The notes below the pieces were generated by a model that saw only the letters and a list, made by a program, of their open reading frames with translations, was not told where the DNA came from and did not search any database. Below, one piece after another: positions 1 through 7,184 of a stretch of 25,644 bases of DNA (positions are counted from its first letter, which is position 1; each line of letters starts with the position of its first letter). The stretch is from an uncultured Collinsella sp. (GTDB lineage: Bacteria; Actinomycetota; Coriobacteriia; Coriobacteriales; Coriobacteriaceae): the NCBI GenBank assembly GCA_900541175.1, contig UQIT01000029.1, positions 1 to 25,644 of the forward strand. The letters run 5' to 3'. The position numbers and the translations under genes were made by a program.

Positions 1-729
1 CCCAACCGCACGGCCCGGTTGGGAGCGGGGGGTGCCGCGGCGGGCTGCCGTAAACGGGTCGGCGGCGCAGGCATACACGGCCAGCACGCCGCCCTGCGAG
101 CAGCCGCAGCCGGTGATCTTGGACATGAGCGGGCTGCCGCCGTGAGACTTGGCCACCGTCGTGCCGTCGGTGATTAGGTCGACTTCGCCCGAGACCACAA
201 CGGCGCCACCGGTGTGGCGAGCGAGCGCCACGGCGGCATCGCGGGCGGCGTCGACCGTGTCGGTGGTATCGACACCACGCACGCGGCTCAGATCAGCCGC
301 CTCGCCCTCAAGACCCCACAGGCCGGCGAGTGCGATAATCTCGGAGGCGTTGCCGCGCACGATGGCGGGCTTGTACTGCTTGAGCTCGTTTACCAGCTGG
401 GTGCGCAGGCTGCCGATACCCAGGCCCACCGGATCGAGCACCCAGGGCTTGCCGGCGTCGTGTGCCGCCTTCGCCGCGCGGGGAATCGTCTGCTCGTAGA
501 TAGGGAAGAGCGTGCCCATGTTGAGATAGATGGCGCCGCCGCCGGCAACGAGCGCTTCGCCCTCGTCGGGCAGATAGACCATGGCGGCCGATCCGCCCAC
601 GGCGAGCTGTGCGTTGGCGACAAAGTCGATCGTCACCGTGTTGGTGATGGAGCCGGCCATCGGATTGGTGGCGCGAATTTCCTCTACGGCCTTGACCATA
701 TGTTGCTTAAGCTGTTCCGAATCAATCAC
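1..729 (-). CDS. thiM: Hydroxyethylthiazole kinase (ThiM), 3' end cut by window edge
   Basis: Phosphorylates 4-methyl-5-(2-hydroxyethyl)thiazole with ATP in thiamine salvage; cytosolic. The frame stays open from a GTG at 729 to base 1 (243 codons), against about 265-272 residues for the family, so the C-terminus is missing. The GTG sits 8 nt after AAGGAGG. Visible family features are an N-terminal GSITNTVTIDFVAN segment (ThiM proteins have NxTNxVxxxFxAN), LDPVGLG, RGNASEI and the ITGCGCSQGG loop, which carries the conserved Cys of the active site. A TPP riboswitch directly upstream independently supports a thiamine role. The last 14 or so residues before the edge (RRGTPRSQPGRAVG) do not look like a ThiM C-terminus, so a frame error or contig-end artefact there is possible. 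Confidence 0.93.
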   Translation of the reverse strand, partial: MIDSEQLKQHMVKAVEEIRATNPMAGSITNTVTIDFVANAQLAVGGSAAMVYLPDEGEALVAGGGAIYLNMGTLFPIYEQTIPRAAKAAHDAGKPWVLDPVGLGIGSLRTQLVNELKQYKPAIVRGNASEIIALAGLWGLEGEAADLSRVRGVDTTDTVDAARDAAVALARHTGGAVVVSGEVDLITDGTTVAKSHGGSPLMSKITGCGCSQGGVLAVYACAADPFTAARRGTPRSQPGRAVG

Positions 730-755
730 TGCACATGCCTCCTTGGCATAGAAAA

Positions 756-781
756 GGGGCGCTGTGCATAGACAGCGCCCC
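756..781 (-). terminator. Riboswitch-controlled intrinsic terminator ahead of thiM
   Basis: On the minus strand a perfect 10-bp stem (GGGGCGCTGT / ACAGCGCCCC) with a 6-nt loop is followed by TTTT. It lies between the TPP aptamer and the thiM ribosome-binding site. This is the classical expression platform: with TPP bound, the terminator should form and thiM transcription should stop. The competing antiterminator was not modelled. Confidence 0.85.
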
Positions 782-793
782 TGTAAAGGCGGC

Positions 794-885
794 ATGCTCC
801 CTACGCCAGCATTAACTGACAGGTTCAAAGGATTGGGCCCCATGCCCTCTCAGCCTTGTGGTTTGCACCGCCGGCACTCCCGCAT
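794..885 (-). promoter_or_regulatory. TPP riboswitch (THI element) controlling thiM
   Basis: Read on the minus strand, the conserved TPP aptamer blocks are all present in order: GGGAGTGCC after the 5' P1 strand, CTGAGAG (plus 847-853), TTTGAACCTG (plus 820-829), then TAATGCTGGCGTAGGGA. P1 closes as ATGC (882-885) with GCAT (794-797). The aptamer binds thiamine pyrophosphate and represses the downstream thiM. A possible -10 box TAGTAT lies just upstream (plus 903-908); no clear -35 was seen. Confidence 0.95.
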
Positions 886-912
886 CGAATCTGTTGTTCC
901 CTATACTAGCGC

Positions 913-947
913 ACCTGCCAAAAAGGGACAGGTTTATTTTGGCAGGT
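913..947. repeat. Inverted repeat between thiM riboswitch and HAD gene
   Basis: An 11-bp perfect inverted repeat (ACCTGCCAAAA at 913-923, TTTTGGCAGGT at 937-947) surrounds a 13-nt loop in the divergent promoter region. Twelve bases of the right arm (ATTTTGGCAGGT, 936-947) recur at 22597-22608, so it may belong to a dispersed repeat family. An operator role cannot be excluded, since a -10-like TACAAT (951-956) for the HAD gene follows directly. Confidence 0.5.
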
Positions 948-984
948 CGTTACAATAGGTAGGACCGATACGAATGGGGGCCTT

Positions 985-1893
985 ATGATTAAACTTGTGC
1001 TGACCGATATGGACGATACACTGATTCCAGCCGGGCATGACGGCGCCAGCGACTACGCCATTGAGGGTGTTCATGCCATGCAGGCGGCGGGTCTGCACTT
1101 TGGGCCGGTTTCGGGTCGTCAGCCGTCCGCGATGGGCTGGATGTTCAAAAACCGTTCCGAGTGTTTTTCGACCGGTGCGTTCTGTAACGGCCAGGTGATG
1201 TTTGTCGACGGCGAAGTAGTCGCTTCGCGCGCAATCGACAACGATGCTCTGATGCGTTTGGCTGACTATCTGGAGCAAGAGACCGACGATATGTTTCTAA
1301 AAGTCTACAGCCTGGGCGATGACTTTTGGGGCAACGATGCCTATTGCGTGACGAGCAATCCCGAGCGTGTGCGTCGCGCTATGGAGTCGGGCGGCAATGC
1401 GTGGCTCAAAGGCGAAGAGGCCCCGTGTCGTCCCGTCGTCGATGGCGCGCCGGTGTTTAAGGCGAATATCTGGAGTGCCCGTTCGCGTGAGGAGCTCGCG
1501 GAGCTACGCGAGCGCGTTGCCGTTGAGGTGCCGGAACTCTCGCTTGTGTTTCCCAACAACCGAGTGCGCCTGTTCGACATCCTTCCGGATGGTTGGGACA
1601 AGGGCTGCGCTGCGCTGGAGCTGGCGCGCGCCTTGGGCCTGACGCCCGACGAGGTGGCCGTATTTGGCGATTCCGATAACGATCTGCCCATGATCGATGC
1701 CGTTCCCAACTCCGTTGCAGTCGCCAATGCCAATGAGGCCGTCACGGCTGCCGCGCGCTGGCATATCGGCGCCGCGGCAGATGATGCGGTCGCCGGGGCT
1801 CTGCATCAGATTGCCGCCTGCGCCGCGACGGGGGAGATGCCGCCGTTTATGCGTCAGGAGGGTGCAGCCGACGCGAATTTCGCGAACAGCTAA
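985..1893 (+). CDS. Cof-type HAD-IIB family phosphatase
   Basis: A 302-residue cytosolic phosphohydrolase of the HAD superfamily, subclass IIB (Cof/YbiV-like), of the kind that dephosphorylates sugar phosphates, FMN or PLP. Motif I is DMDDTLI with nucleophile Asp8 and acid/base Asp10; motif II is the SGR around residue 44; the motif III Lys lies in GWDKG; motif IV is GDSDNDLPMI, which binds Mg2+. The cap domain sits between motifs II and III. The length is slightly above the usual 265-290, with an extra C-terminal tail after the core. The ATG start has only a weak upstream purine run. The stop overlaps the ribosome-binding site of the LysR gene 11 nt later, so the two are probably co-transcribed. 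The substrate is unknown. Confidence 0.88.
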   Translation: MIKLVLTDMDDTLIPAGHDGASDYAIEGVHAMQAAGLHFGPVSGRQPSAMGWMFKNRSECFSTGAFCNGQVMFVDGEVVASRAIDNDALMRLADYLEQETDDMFLKVYSLGDDFWGNDAYCVTSNPERVRRAMESGGNAWLKGEEAPCRPVVDGAPVFKANIWSARSREELAELRERVAVEVPELSLVFPNNRVRLFDILPDGWDKGCAALELARALGLTPDEVAVFGDSDNDLPMIDAVPNSVAVANANEAVTAAARWHIGAAADDAVAGALHQIAACAATGEMPPFMRQEGAADANFANS

Positions 1894-1903
1894 GGAGACA
1901 GCC

Positions 1904-2800
1904 ATGAAGCTCCAGCAGCTCAGATATGTCGTCAAAGTTGCCGAATGCGGCAGCATTACCGAGGCCTCGCGCCGTCTCTTTGTGTCGCAGCCTTCGATTA
2001 CCGCGTCGATTCGCGATCTCGAAAACGAGATGGGTGTGCACATCTTTGAGCGCACCAACAAGGGCGTCATTGTGTCCGAGGAAGGCGAGACCTTCTTGGG
2101 CTATGCGCGCCAGGTACTCGACCAGGCCGACCTGCTCGAGGGCAAGTACAAGGGCGCATCCGAGCAGGTGCCGCACTTTAGTGTGAGCTGCCAGCATTAT
2201 TCCTTTGCCGTCAACGCGTTTGTCGACGTGATCCGCGAGTTCGATGCCGCGCGTTACGACTTCACCCTGCGCGAGGAGCAGACTCACGAGATTATCGAGG
2301 ATGTCGCGCATATGAAAAGCGAACTGGGCATCCTGTACTTATCCGAGCATAACCGCGAGGTCATCGAGCGCATGCTGGTGGCCAACGAGCTCGTGTTCGA
2401 AGGACTCTTCTGCGCCACGCCGCATGTCTTCGTCTGCGCCGACCATCCGCTGGCGGACCGCTCCAGCGTGACGCTCGAGGATCTGGAAGACTACCCGTTC
2501 CTGTCCTACGAGCAGGGCAGCTACAACTCGTTTTACTATTCCGAGGAGCTGACCTCGACGTTCGAGCGTCGCAAAAATATCCGCGTGCGCGACCGTGCGA
2601 CGTTGTTCAATTTGGCCATGGGCCTCAACGGCTACACGGTATGCTCGGGCGTGATCAGCCACGAGCTCAACGGCCCCGGCATTATCTCGATTCCGCTCGA
2701 CGTGGACGAGTACATGGAGATTGGCATCATCACGCGCAAGAACACGACGCTTACGCGCTACGGTCGGGCCTATATCGACGCGATTCGTCAGCATATCTAG
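1904..2800 (+). CDS. LysR-family regulator, possibly of methionine/sulfur metabolism
   Basis: A 298-residue LysR-type regulator. The N-terminal winged helix begins MKLQQLRYVVKVAECGSIT and has a typical recognition segment (EASRRLFVSQPSITASIRDLE), with an effector domain from about residue 90. The ATG at 1904 is chosen because AAGGAG precedes it by 6 nt and the HTH starts at once, as in LysR proteins; longer in-frame starts overlap the HAD gene. It lies directly upstream of a MetE-like gene whose leader holds a TATAG-N7-CTATA palindrome. In streptococci the LysR proteins MtaR/CmbR control Met/Cys genes through a box with the same arms, so a similar role is inferred. Its effector cannot be read from sequence. 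Confidence 0.9.
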   Translation: MKLQQLRYVVKVAECGSITEASRRLFVSQPSITASIRDLENEMGVHIFERTNKGVIVSEEGETFLGYARQVLDQADLLEGKYKGASEQVPHFSVSCQHYSFAVNAFVDVIREFDAARYDFTLREEQTHEIIEDVAHMKSELGILYLSEHNREVIERMLVANELVFEGLFCATPHVFVCADHPLADRSSVTLEDLEDYPFLSYEQGSYNSFYYSEELTSTFERRKNIRVRDRATLFNLAMGLNGYTVCSGVISHELNGPGIISIPLDVDEYMEIGIITRKNTTLTRYGRAYIDAIRQHI

Positions 2801-2847
2801 GCTGCTGTGCTCCGCACGGTTCAAGTCTCTTTATGACAGTCCAGACT

Positions 2848-2870
2848 GATATAGGAAACATCTATATCAA
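2848..2870. promoter_or_regulatory. Palindromic operator resembling a LysR MET-box
   Basis: Perfect 8-bp arms TGATATAG and CTATATCA flank a 7-nt spacer (GAAACAT), midway between the LysR gene and the MetE-like gene. The core TATAG-N7-CTATA has the arms and spacing of the MtaR/CmbR MET-box as I remember it (TATAGTTTnAAACTATA). Binding by the adjacent LysR protein is inferred. Confidence 0.6.
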
Positions 2871-2901
2871 ACTGTTATAAACGTATATTTTACGATGGTC
2901 A

Positions 2902-2915
2902 TATGAGCGCTCATA
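2902..2915. promoter_or_regulatory. 14-bp perfect palindrome in the MetE-like leader
   Basis: TATGAGCGCTCATA is a perfect palindrome 32 bp downstream of the LysR-type box and 41 bp before the MetE-like start codon. TGAGCGCTCA is loosely reminiscent of a MetR site (TGAA-N5-TTCA). It could be a second operator or chance; no more can be said. Confidence 0.35.
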
Positions 2916-2955
2916 CTCTGTCCCAGTAAAGCAACCAATGCAAAGGGAGATATCT

Positions 2956-4089
2956 ATGAGCACTTCGATTCAACCGAACGCGCCGTTTCGCGCCGATATC
3001 GTCGGCAGCTTTCTTCGTCCGCAGGCTGTAAAGGACGCCCGTGCCGCCTATGTCGCGGGTAAACTCGACGCTTCCGGCCTTAAGGCCGTCGAGGACGATG
3101 CCATTCGCGATTTGGTGGCCAAGCAGAAGGCCGCCGGCCTGCAGGTGATCACCGATGGCGAGTTCCGCCGCAGCTACTGGCACCTCGATTTTATGTGGGG
3201 CCTTAACGGCATTGAGCGCCGCACCTCACGCACGGGTTATATGTTCCATGACGAGGAGACGACGGCCGACACCGCCGTAGTTACCGGTCCCATTAGCGGC
3301 GAGAACCACCCGTTCGTCGAGCATTTTAAGTTCGTCAAGGCGCTTGAGGAGGAGGGCCAGGTCGCACGCCAGACCATTCCGGCGCCGATCCAGACGTTCT
3401 CTGAGGTCACGCTCGATCGCTGCGATGGCCAGCAGGAGAGCCTGCGCGCTGTCTATAAGACCGATGAGGAACTTGCCGACGCCATTGCAGCCGCTTATCG
3501 CACGGTGATCGCCGACCTGTACGCAGCAGGCTGCCGCAACATCCAGTTTGATGACTGCACCTGGGGCATCTACTGCGATACCGATTTTGTCGCCAAAACC
3601 GGCATGAGCCCGGTCGACCTGCAAAAGGTAAGCGAGCTGGGCGTGGCGCTCAACAACGCCGCCATCGAGGGCAAGCCCGACGATTTGGTCATCAACACGC
3701 ACGTGTGCCGCGGCAACTACCACTCCACCTACGCTTTTGAAGGCGGCTACGACCCTATCGCTCCGTATCTGTTCGCACATGAGAATGTCGATGCGTTCTA
3801 TCTGGAGTTCGACACGCCGCGCGCCGGCGGCTTTGAGCCGCTCAAGTACGTCGCTCCCGGCAAGAAGGTCGTGCTGGGCTTGGTAACCACCAAGGCGGCA
3901 GAGCTCGAGAACGAGGATGTTATCGTCGAGCGCATCCGCGAAGCCGCTAAGTACGTGCCGCTCGAGAATCTGTACCTGTCGCCCCAGTGCGGCTTTGCCA
4001 GCTGCGAGATTGGCAACAAGCTGACCGAGGACGAGCAATGGGCGAAGATCGCGCTGGTCAAGCGCATTGCCGAGCGCGTTTGGAAGTAA
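2956..4089 (+). CDS. MetE C-terminal-domain family protein (YxjG/YxjH-like)
   Basis: A 377-residue single-domain relative of the catalytic C-terminal half of cobalamin-independent methionine synthase. A TIM-barrel with DIVGSFLRP near the N-terminus and TDGEFRR around residues 67-72 is typical of YxjG/YxjH proteins. The zinc ligands expected for methyl transfer to a thiol are visible: His249 and Cys251 in NTHVCRGN, Glu284 in YLEFDT and Cys345 in SPQCGFAS. The N-terminal folate-binding half of MetE is absent, so the methyl donor may not be methyltetrahydrofolate-polyglutamate; related proteins have been proposed to use other methyl donors. Start: the ATG at 2956 follows AAAGGGAG; an upstream in-frame ATG at 2938 lacks one. 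A MET-box-like palindrome upstream suggests methionine-responsive control. Confidence 0.9.
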   Translation: MSTSIQPNAPFRADIVGSFLRPQAVKDARAAYVAGKLDASGLKAVEDDAIRDLVAKQKAAGLQVITDGEFRRSYWHLDFMWGLNGIERRTSRTGYMFHDEETTADTAVVTGPISGENHPFVEHFKFVKALEEEGQVARQTIPAPIQTFSEVTLDRCDGQQESLRAVYKTDEELADAIAAAYRTVIADLYAAGCRNIQFDDCTWGIYCDTDFVAKTGMSPVDLQKVSELGVALNNAAIEGKPDDLVINTHVCRGNYHSTYAFEGGYDPIAPYLFAHENVDAFYLEFDTPRAGGFEPLKYVAPGKKVVLGLVTTKAAELENEDVIVERIREAAKYVPLENLYLSPQCGFASCEIGNKLTEDEQWAKIALVKRIAERVWK

Positions 4090-4212
4090 CGCTAACGTTT
4101 GCAGGTGGCGGCGCGTGCGAGGCATTGCGTATCGCGTACAATGGTTCGGATCGTATCGTTCGGGCAGGTTATCCGATATGCCTGATCGCCCTTCCATCAT
4201 GAAAGGACATCC

Positions 4213-4266
4213 ATGCCCCAGTTCTCGACGCCCACCGTATCTGAACTCGAGGAGACTGCTGAATAG
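4213..4266 (+). CDS. Orphan 17-residue ORF before a terminator
   Basis: ATG at 4213 follows GAAAGGA (4201-4207) at good spacing and encodes MPQFSTPTVSELEETAE, ending in tandem stops (TAGTAG). A -10-like TACAAT is at 4137-4142, and a strong terminator starts 18 nt after the stop. The unit therefore looks like a complete tiny gene or the surviving first codons of a deleted one. I recognise no family. It has no membrane segment and is acidic at its C-terminus. Whether it is translated cannot be judged from this sequence alone. Confidence 0.35.
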   Translation: MPQFSTPTVSELEETAE

Positions 4267-4283
4267 TAGCTGCGTTCAGCCAA

Positions 4284-4331
4284 ATTAAAAATGGCGTCCA
4301 TGCGTATGTACGCGTGGACGCCATTTTTAAT
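4284..4331. terminator. Long bidirectional terminator
   Basis: Perfect 17-bp arms, ATTAAAAATGGCGTCCA (4284-4300) and its complement (4315-4331), enclose a 14-nt segment that can itself pair (GCGTA/TACGC). A-tract and T-tract ends make it work on both strands. The stop codon of the minus-strand esterase gene (4327-4329) lies inside the stem. Confidence 0.9.
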
Positions 4332-5040
4332 GCGTCAGTATCCAGTGGATGCCGCGCGCCATGCGCAGGTCAGTTTGGGCAAAATGATTGCCGGGGTTGA
4401 GCTCCAGCGTTGTTGGGATGTCGCGCTCGATAAACAGCTTTTCCATCGCGCGCGTATCGTCGAGTACGTGCCGCATCATGCGGTTGGGCGTCTTGGTTTC
4501 CTTTTTACCGAGCGACAGATAGGCGGCGTCGGGCGTAGCCGTCATCGTGCGCTCGCGCGCGTAGTCGATAAAGCCGGGGAACCACAGCGACCCCGATGCA
4601 CTCGCCACGCGCTCAAAGACATCTGTTTGCCAAAGTGCCCACAGTGCAAAAAGACCCGCCAACGAGTAGCCGGCAACGCCGCGCCAGGCGGGCGGTTGCG
4701 GGAGCGATGATTCGGCCTGGGGGATTATCTGCTTCAACAACTCGTCAAGAAAACCAGCAGCCTGTCCGCCAAAGGGCTCGGCATCTCGTATAGTTCCGTC
4801 GCTTTCCCAGGGGCTCAGCTCGCGATTCCAATCGAGCCCTCCAATGGCGACAAGGGTGAACAGCGGGCAGTCGAGCTCTCGGCAGCGCTCGTAGACTTCA
4901 CTACCGTTGCCCATAATCACGGGGAGATAGATGACGGGCGCGCCTTCCGCACACTCTGAATAAACGGTTATCTGCTTATGATGCGCTTCCAAGGCAGGCT
5001 TCTCTCGGTGTTGTGATATTGACAGCCTCAATTGTCGCAC
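4327..5040 (-). CDS. Alpha/beta-hydrolase esterase, Fes/IroE-like
   Basis: A 237-residue alpha/beta hydrolase of the putative-esterase type (enterochelin esterase/IroE-like). The nucleophile Ser126 lies in GYSLAG (GxSxG) and is followed by a helix; the likely catalytic His219 is in NPGNHF near the C-terminus. VIYLPVIMGNG and FTLVAIGGLDWNRELSPW match the first strands of the family, and family members cleave ester bonds in siderophores or other esters. There is no signal peptide, so it is probably cytosolic. The GTG start at 5040 has no clear ribosome-binding site; a TTG near 4989 (codon 18) is an alternative, because similarity is weak before ITVYSE. It stands alone, ending in the 4284-4331 terminator. 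The substrate is unknown. Confidence 0.75.
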   Translation of the reverse strand: MRQLRLSISQHREKPALEAHHKQITVYSECAEGAPVIYLPVIMGNGSEVYERCRELDCPLFTLVAIGGLDWNRELSPWESDGTIRDAEPFGGQAAGFLDELLKQIIPQAESSLPQPPAWRGVAGYSLAGLFALWALWQTDVFERVASASGSLWFPGFIDYARERTMTATPDAAYLSLGKKETKTPNRMMRHVLDDTRAMEKLFIERDIPTTLELNPGNHFAQTDLRMARGIHWILTH

Positions 5041-5067
5041 GCTGACACGGGGGCAGACGCTAAAAGA

Positions 5068-5102
5068 AAGGCGCGGAGCCGCTCGATGCGATTCCGCGCC
5101 TT
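5068..5102 (-). terminator. Terminator of the purine permease gene
   Basis: 10-bp perfect arms (AAGGCGCGGA at 5068-5077, TCCGCGCCTT at 5093-5102) lie 28 nt past the permease stop codon. On the minus strand they are followed by TCTTTT, as in an intrinsic terminator. Confidence 0.85.
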
Positions 5103-5129
5103 GTTGTTTTGCTTTAGCAGACTATGCCG

Positions 5130-6440
5130 TTACGCCACGAAGAAGTAGACGAGGAAGGCGAGGGCTGCGATCCACATGAGCGGCTTGATCTTGGAGGCCT
5201 CGCCCTTAAAGAGCGCGACGACCACGTAGGCGATAAAGCCCAGGCCAATGCCGGCAGAGATGGAGTAGGTGAAGGGCACGCCGGCGACAATCATGAACGC
5301 CGGGAAACCCTGCGACACGTCGGACCAGTCGATCTCGGAGGCCTCGCTCATCATGAGGTAGCCGACGTAGACCAGAGCACCGCAGGTGGCGGCGCTGGAA
5401 ACGATGGTGACGATGGGGGAGAAGAACGCGGCGAGAATGAACAGCACGCCGGTGGTGACGGAGGTGAGACCCGTGCGGCCACCGTCGGCAGCGCCAGAGG
5501 TGGACTCGACGAAGGTGGTGATGGAGGAGACGCCCATGAAACCGCCCACAGCAGCGGCGGCGGAGTCGACGATCAAGATCTCCTTGATATTCTCGACGTT
5601 GCCGTCGTCGGTGAGGAACTCGCCCTGCTTGGCCACGGCCATCGCGGTGCCCATGGTGTCGAAGAAGTCACTCATGAGCAGCGAGAACGAGATGACGAGG
5701 AGCGCGGGGTCGGTAAGGACCTTGACGATGGCGGGCACGCCGCCGGCGTCGGCGATGGGGCCACCGATGCTCGAGAAGTCGAGCGGGGCGATGATACCGG
5801 TCGGAGCATGGGTCACACCTAGGGGGATACCGGCGATGACGGCGACGACGATGCCGATGAGCAGCGAGCCGGGGACGTTGCGGCAGGCGAGGGCGACTGT
5901 CACCAGGATGGAGATGATGCCGACGATGAAGGTGGGGGAGGTGATGTCGCCCAGACCGACGAGTGTACCGGCGCCAGCGGTGATAATGCCGGCATCGCAC
6001 AGGCCAATCATGGCGATGAACAGGCCCAGACCCACCGAGATGGCGTGACGCAGGACAACCGGGATGGCGTCCATGATGGCCTCGCGCAGGCCACAAAGCA
6101 CGAGCAGCAAGATGACGACGCCCTCAAGGAAGATGACGCTCATGGCCACGTGCCAGTCACCGCCGCAGACGGTGGTGGTGATTCCGGCGATCATCGCGTT
6201 GACGCCTAAGCCCGACGCGCAAGCGAGCGGGCGGTTGGCGAAGATGCCCATGCAGATGGTCATGATGCCGGCGCCCAGGCAGGTGGCACAGGCGAGCGCT
6301 CCCGCATCGATGCCAGCGCCCGAGAGCACCGCGGGGTTGACGGCGATGATATAGGCCATCGCCAGGAATGTTGTCAGTCCAGCGCGGAGTTCGGTCCCGA
6401 TTGTGGACTTGCGCTCGCTGACGTGAAATAGTTCGTCCAT
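5130..6440 (-). CDS. NCS2/AzgA-family purine permease
   Basis: A 436-residue integral membrane protein of the AzgA-type guanine/hypoxanthine/adenine permeases (PbuG-like), which import purine bases by proton symport. The start at 6440 (MDELFHVSERKSTIGTELRAGLTTF) is supported by AAAGGG 6-7 nt upstream; family members begin with the same short cytosolic leader before the first helix (TFLAMAYIIAVNP). Other recognisable segments are NRPLACASGLGVNAM (transmembrane segment 3, substrate-site region), DFFDTMGTA and SSITTFVESTSGAADGGRTGLTSV, both characteristic of AzgA proteins, and PFTYSISAGIGLGFI near the C-terminus. About 12-14 hydrophobic segments are present. It has its own terminator and diverges from the deformylase-like gene. 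No purine riboswitch was seen upstream; a -10-like TATAGT lies at plus 6496-6501. Confidence 0.92.
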   Translation of the reverse strand: MDELFHVSERKSTIGTELRAGLTTFLAMAYIIAVNPAVLSGAGIDAGALACATCLGAGIMTICMGIFANRPLACASGLGVNAMIAGITTTVCGGDWHVAMSVIFLEGVVILLLVLCGLREAIMDAIPVVLRHAISVGLGLFIAMIGLCDAGIITAGAGTLVGLGDITSPTFIVGIISILVTVALACRNVPGSLLIGIVVAVIAGIPLGVTHAPTGIIAPLDFSSIGGPIADAGGVPAIVKVLTDPALLVISFSLLMSDFFDTMGTAMAVAKQGEFLTDDGNVENIKEILIVDSAAAAVGGFMGVSSITTFVESTSGAADGGRTGLTSVTTGVLFILAAFFSPIVTIVSSAATCGALVYVGYLMMSEASEIDWSDVSQGFPAFMIVAGVPFTYSISAGIGLGFIAYVVVALFKGEASKIKPLMWIAALAFLVYFFVA

Positions 6441-6594
6441 GCATACCCTTTCCTTGTTCGGCCCCGAGTTTAGGCCGATTGACACGAACTCACCCACTAT
6501 AGCCCCTTTACGACGCTGTTGTTCCTCGCATGTTGATGTTCGGCGCTTTGTAGCAGACGGACGGTATTTTTCGCATGAAAATGTGTGGGTACCG

Positions 6595-6600
6595 TATACT
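6595..6600 (+). promoter_or_regulatory. Candidate -10 box of deformylase-like gene
   Basis: TATACT lies 33 nt before the ATG at 6634 in the short divergent region with the purine permease. No convincing -35 hexamer is found 16-18 bp upstream, so this is a weak call. Confidence 0.35.
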
Positions 6601-6633
6601 TAAGCGGTTACAACGACCCCTATGGAGGAACGT

Positions 6634-7053
6634 ATGATTAAAGAGCTTTGCCACGACGAGGCTATCCTGTCCCAGCGTTGCGAGGTTGCGACCGTCGAGG
6701 ACGAGTCGGTTGCTCAGGACCTGATCGATACCATCAAGTCGCTCGACGATGCCGGCTGCTTGGCCGCCAACCAGATTGGCGTTACCAAGAAGGTCTGCGT
6801 CTATCTGGACGACGCCGGCGAGCCCCACGTGCTCTATAACCCCCGTCTGGTGTTTGGCTTGGGAGCCAGCAAGATGGAGGAGAGCTGCCTGACGCACGAG
6901 GAGGTCACCAAGTCCACGCGCTACATCAAGTGCAAGGTTGCCTTTGACCAGATCGTCGACGGCAAGATGAAGGAGTGCCGCCGCGACTACGCGGGCTTTG
7001 AGGCGCAGATGATTCAGCATATGATCGATCACTGCCAAGGCAAACTTGTCTAG
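6634..7053 (+). CDS. Peptide-deformylase-like protein lacking the catalytic Glu
   Basis: A 139-residue protein of the short Gram-positive/coriobacterial deformylase-like family. Deformylases remove the formyl group from nascent N-terminal Met using a Cys-His-His metal site. Motif 1 is GCLAANQIG (Gln47 kept), motif 2 is ESCLT (metal Cys85 kept, EGCLS in true enzymes), but motif 3, normally HExDH, reads HMIDH: the metal ligands His129 and His133 remain while the general-base Glu is Met130. It may bind metal but is unlikely to deformylate by the known mechanism. The start at 6634 uses GGAGG at 6624-6628 with 5 nt spacing; the upstream in-frame ATG at 6622 would place that site inside the gene. 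A second, more canonical copy lies at 22612-23022. Monocistronic, with its own terminator. Confidence 0.85.
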   Translation: MIKELCHDEAILSQRCEVATVEDESVAQDLIDTIKSLDDAGCLAANQIGVTKKVCVYLDDAGEPHVLYNPRLVFGLGASKMEESCLTHEEVTKSTRYIKCKVAFDQIVDGKMKECRRDYAGFEAQMIQHMIDHCQGKLV

Positions 7054-7084
7054 GGTGACTACAGCACCGCACTTCGTCTCTTTT

Positions 7085-7118
7085 GGTCCGGACGTGACAT
7101 TGTTGTCATGTCCGGACC
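7085..7118 (+). terminator. Terminator after deformylase-like gene
   Basis: The hairpin has a 9-bp outer stem GGTCCGGAC/GTCCGGACC, one mismatch, then inner TGACA/TGTCA around a TTGT loop, followed by TTTGTGTTT. It lies 31 nt past the stop codon. Confidence 0.88.
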
Positions 7119-7184
7119 TTTGTGTTTAGCGCCTTTTTGTTTGGAGACAATGAGCTTAGCAAGAACGTAAAGCTAGGAGGCGCT

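Noticed and set aside
214..771. A plus-strand open frame across thiM and its leader terminator
   Set aside because: It runs antisense to ThiM and through the riboswitch terminator hairpin and has no family resemblance.
5124..5822. A 232-codon plus-strand open frame opposite the purine permease
   Set aside because: It is a low-complexity Gly/Asp/Glu/His product with no domain, fully covered by the clear AzgA-type permease on the other strand.
6441..6633. A purine riboswitch upstream of the AzgA-type permease
   Set aside because: The conserved purine-aptamer loop and junction sequences are not recognisable on the minus strand in this leader.
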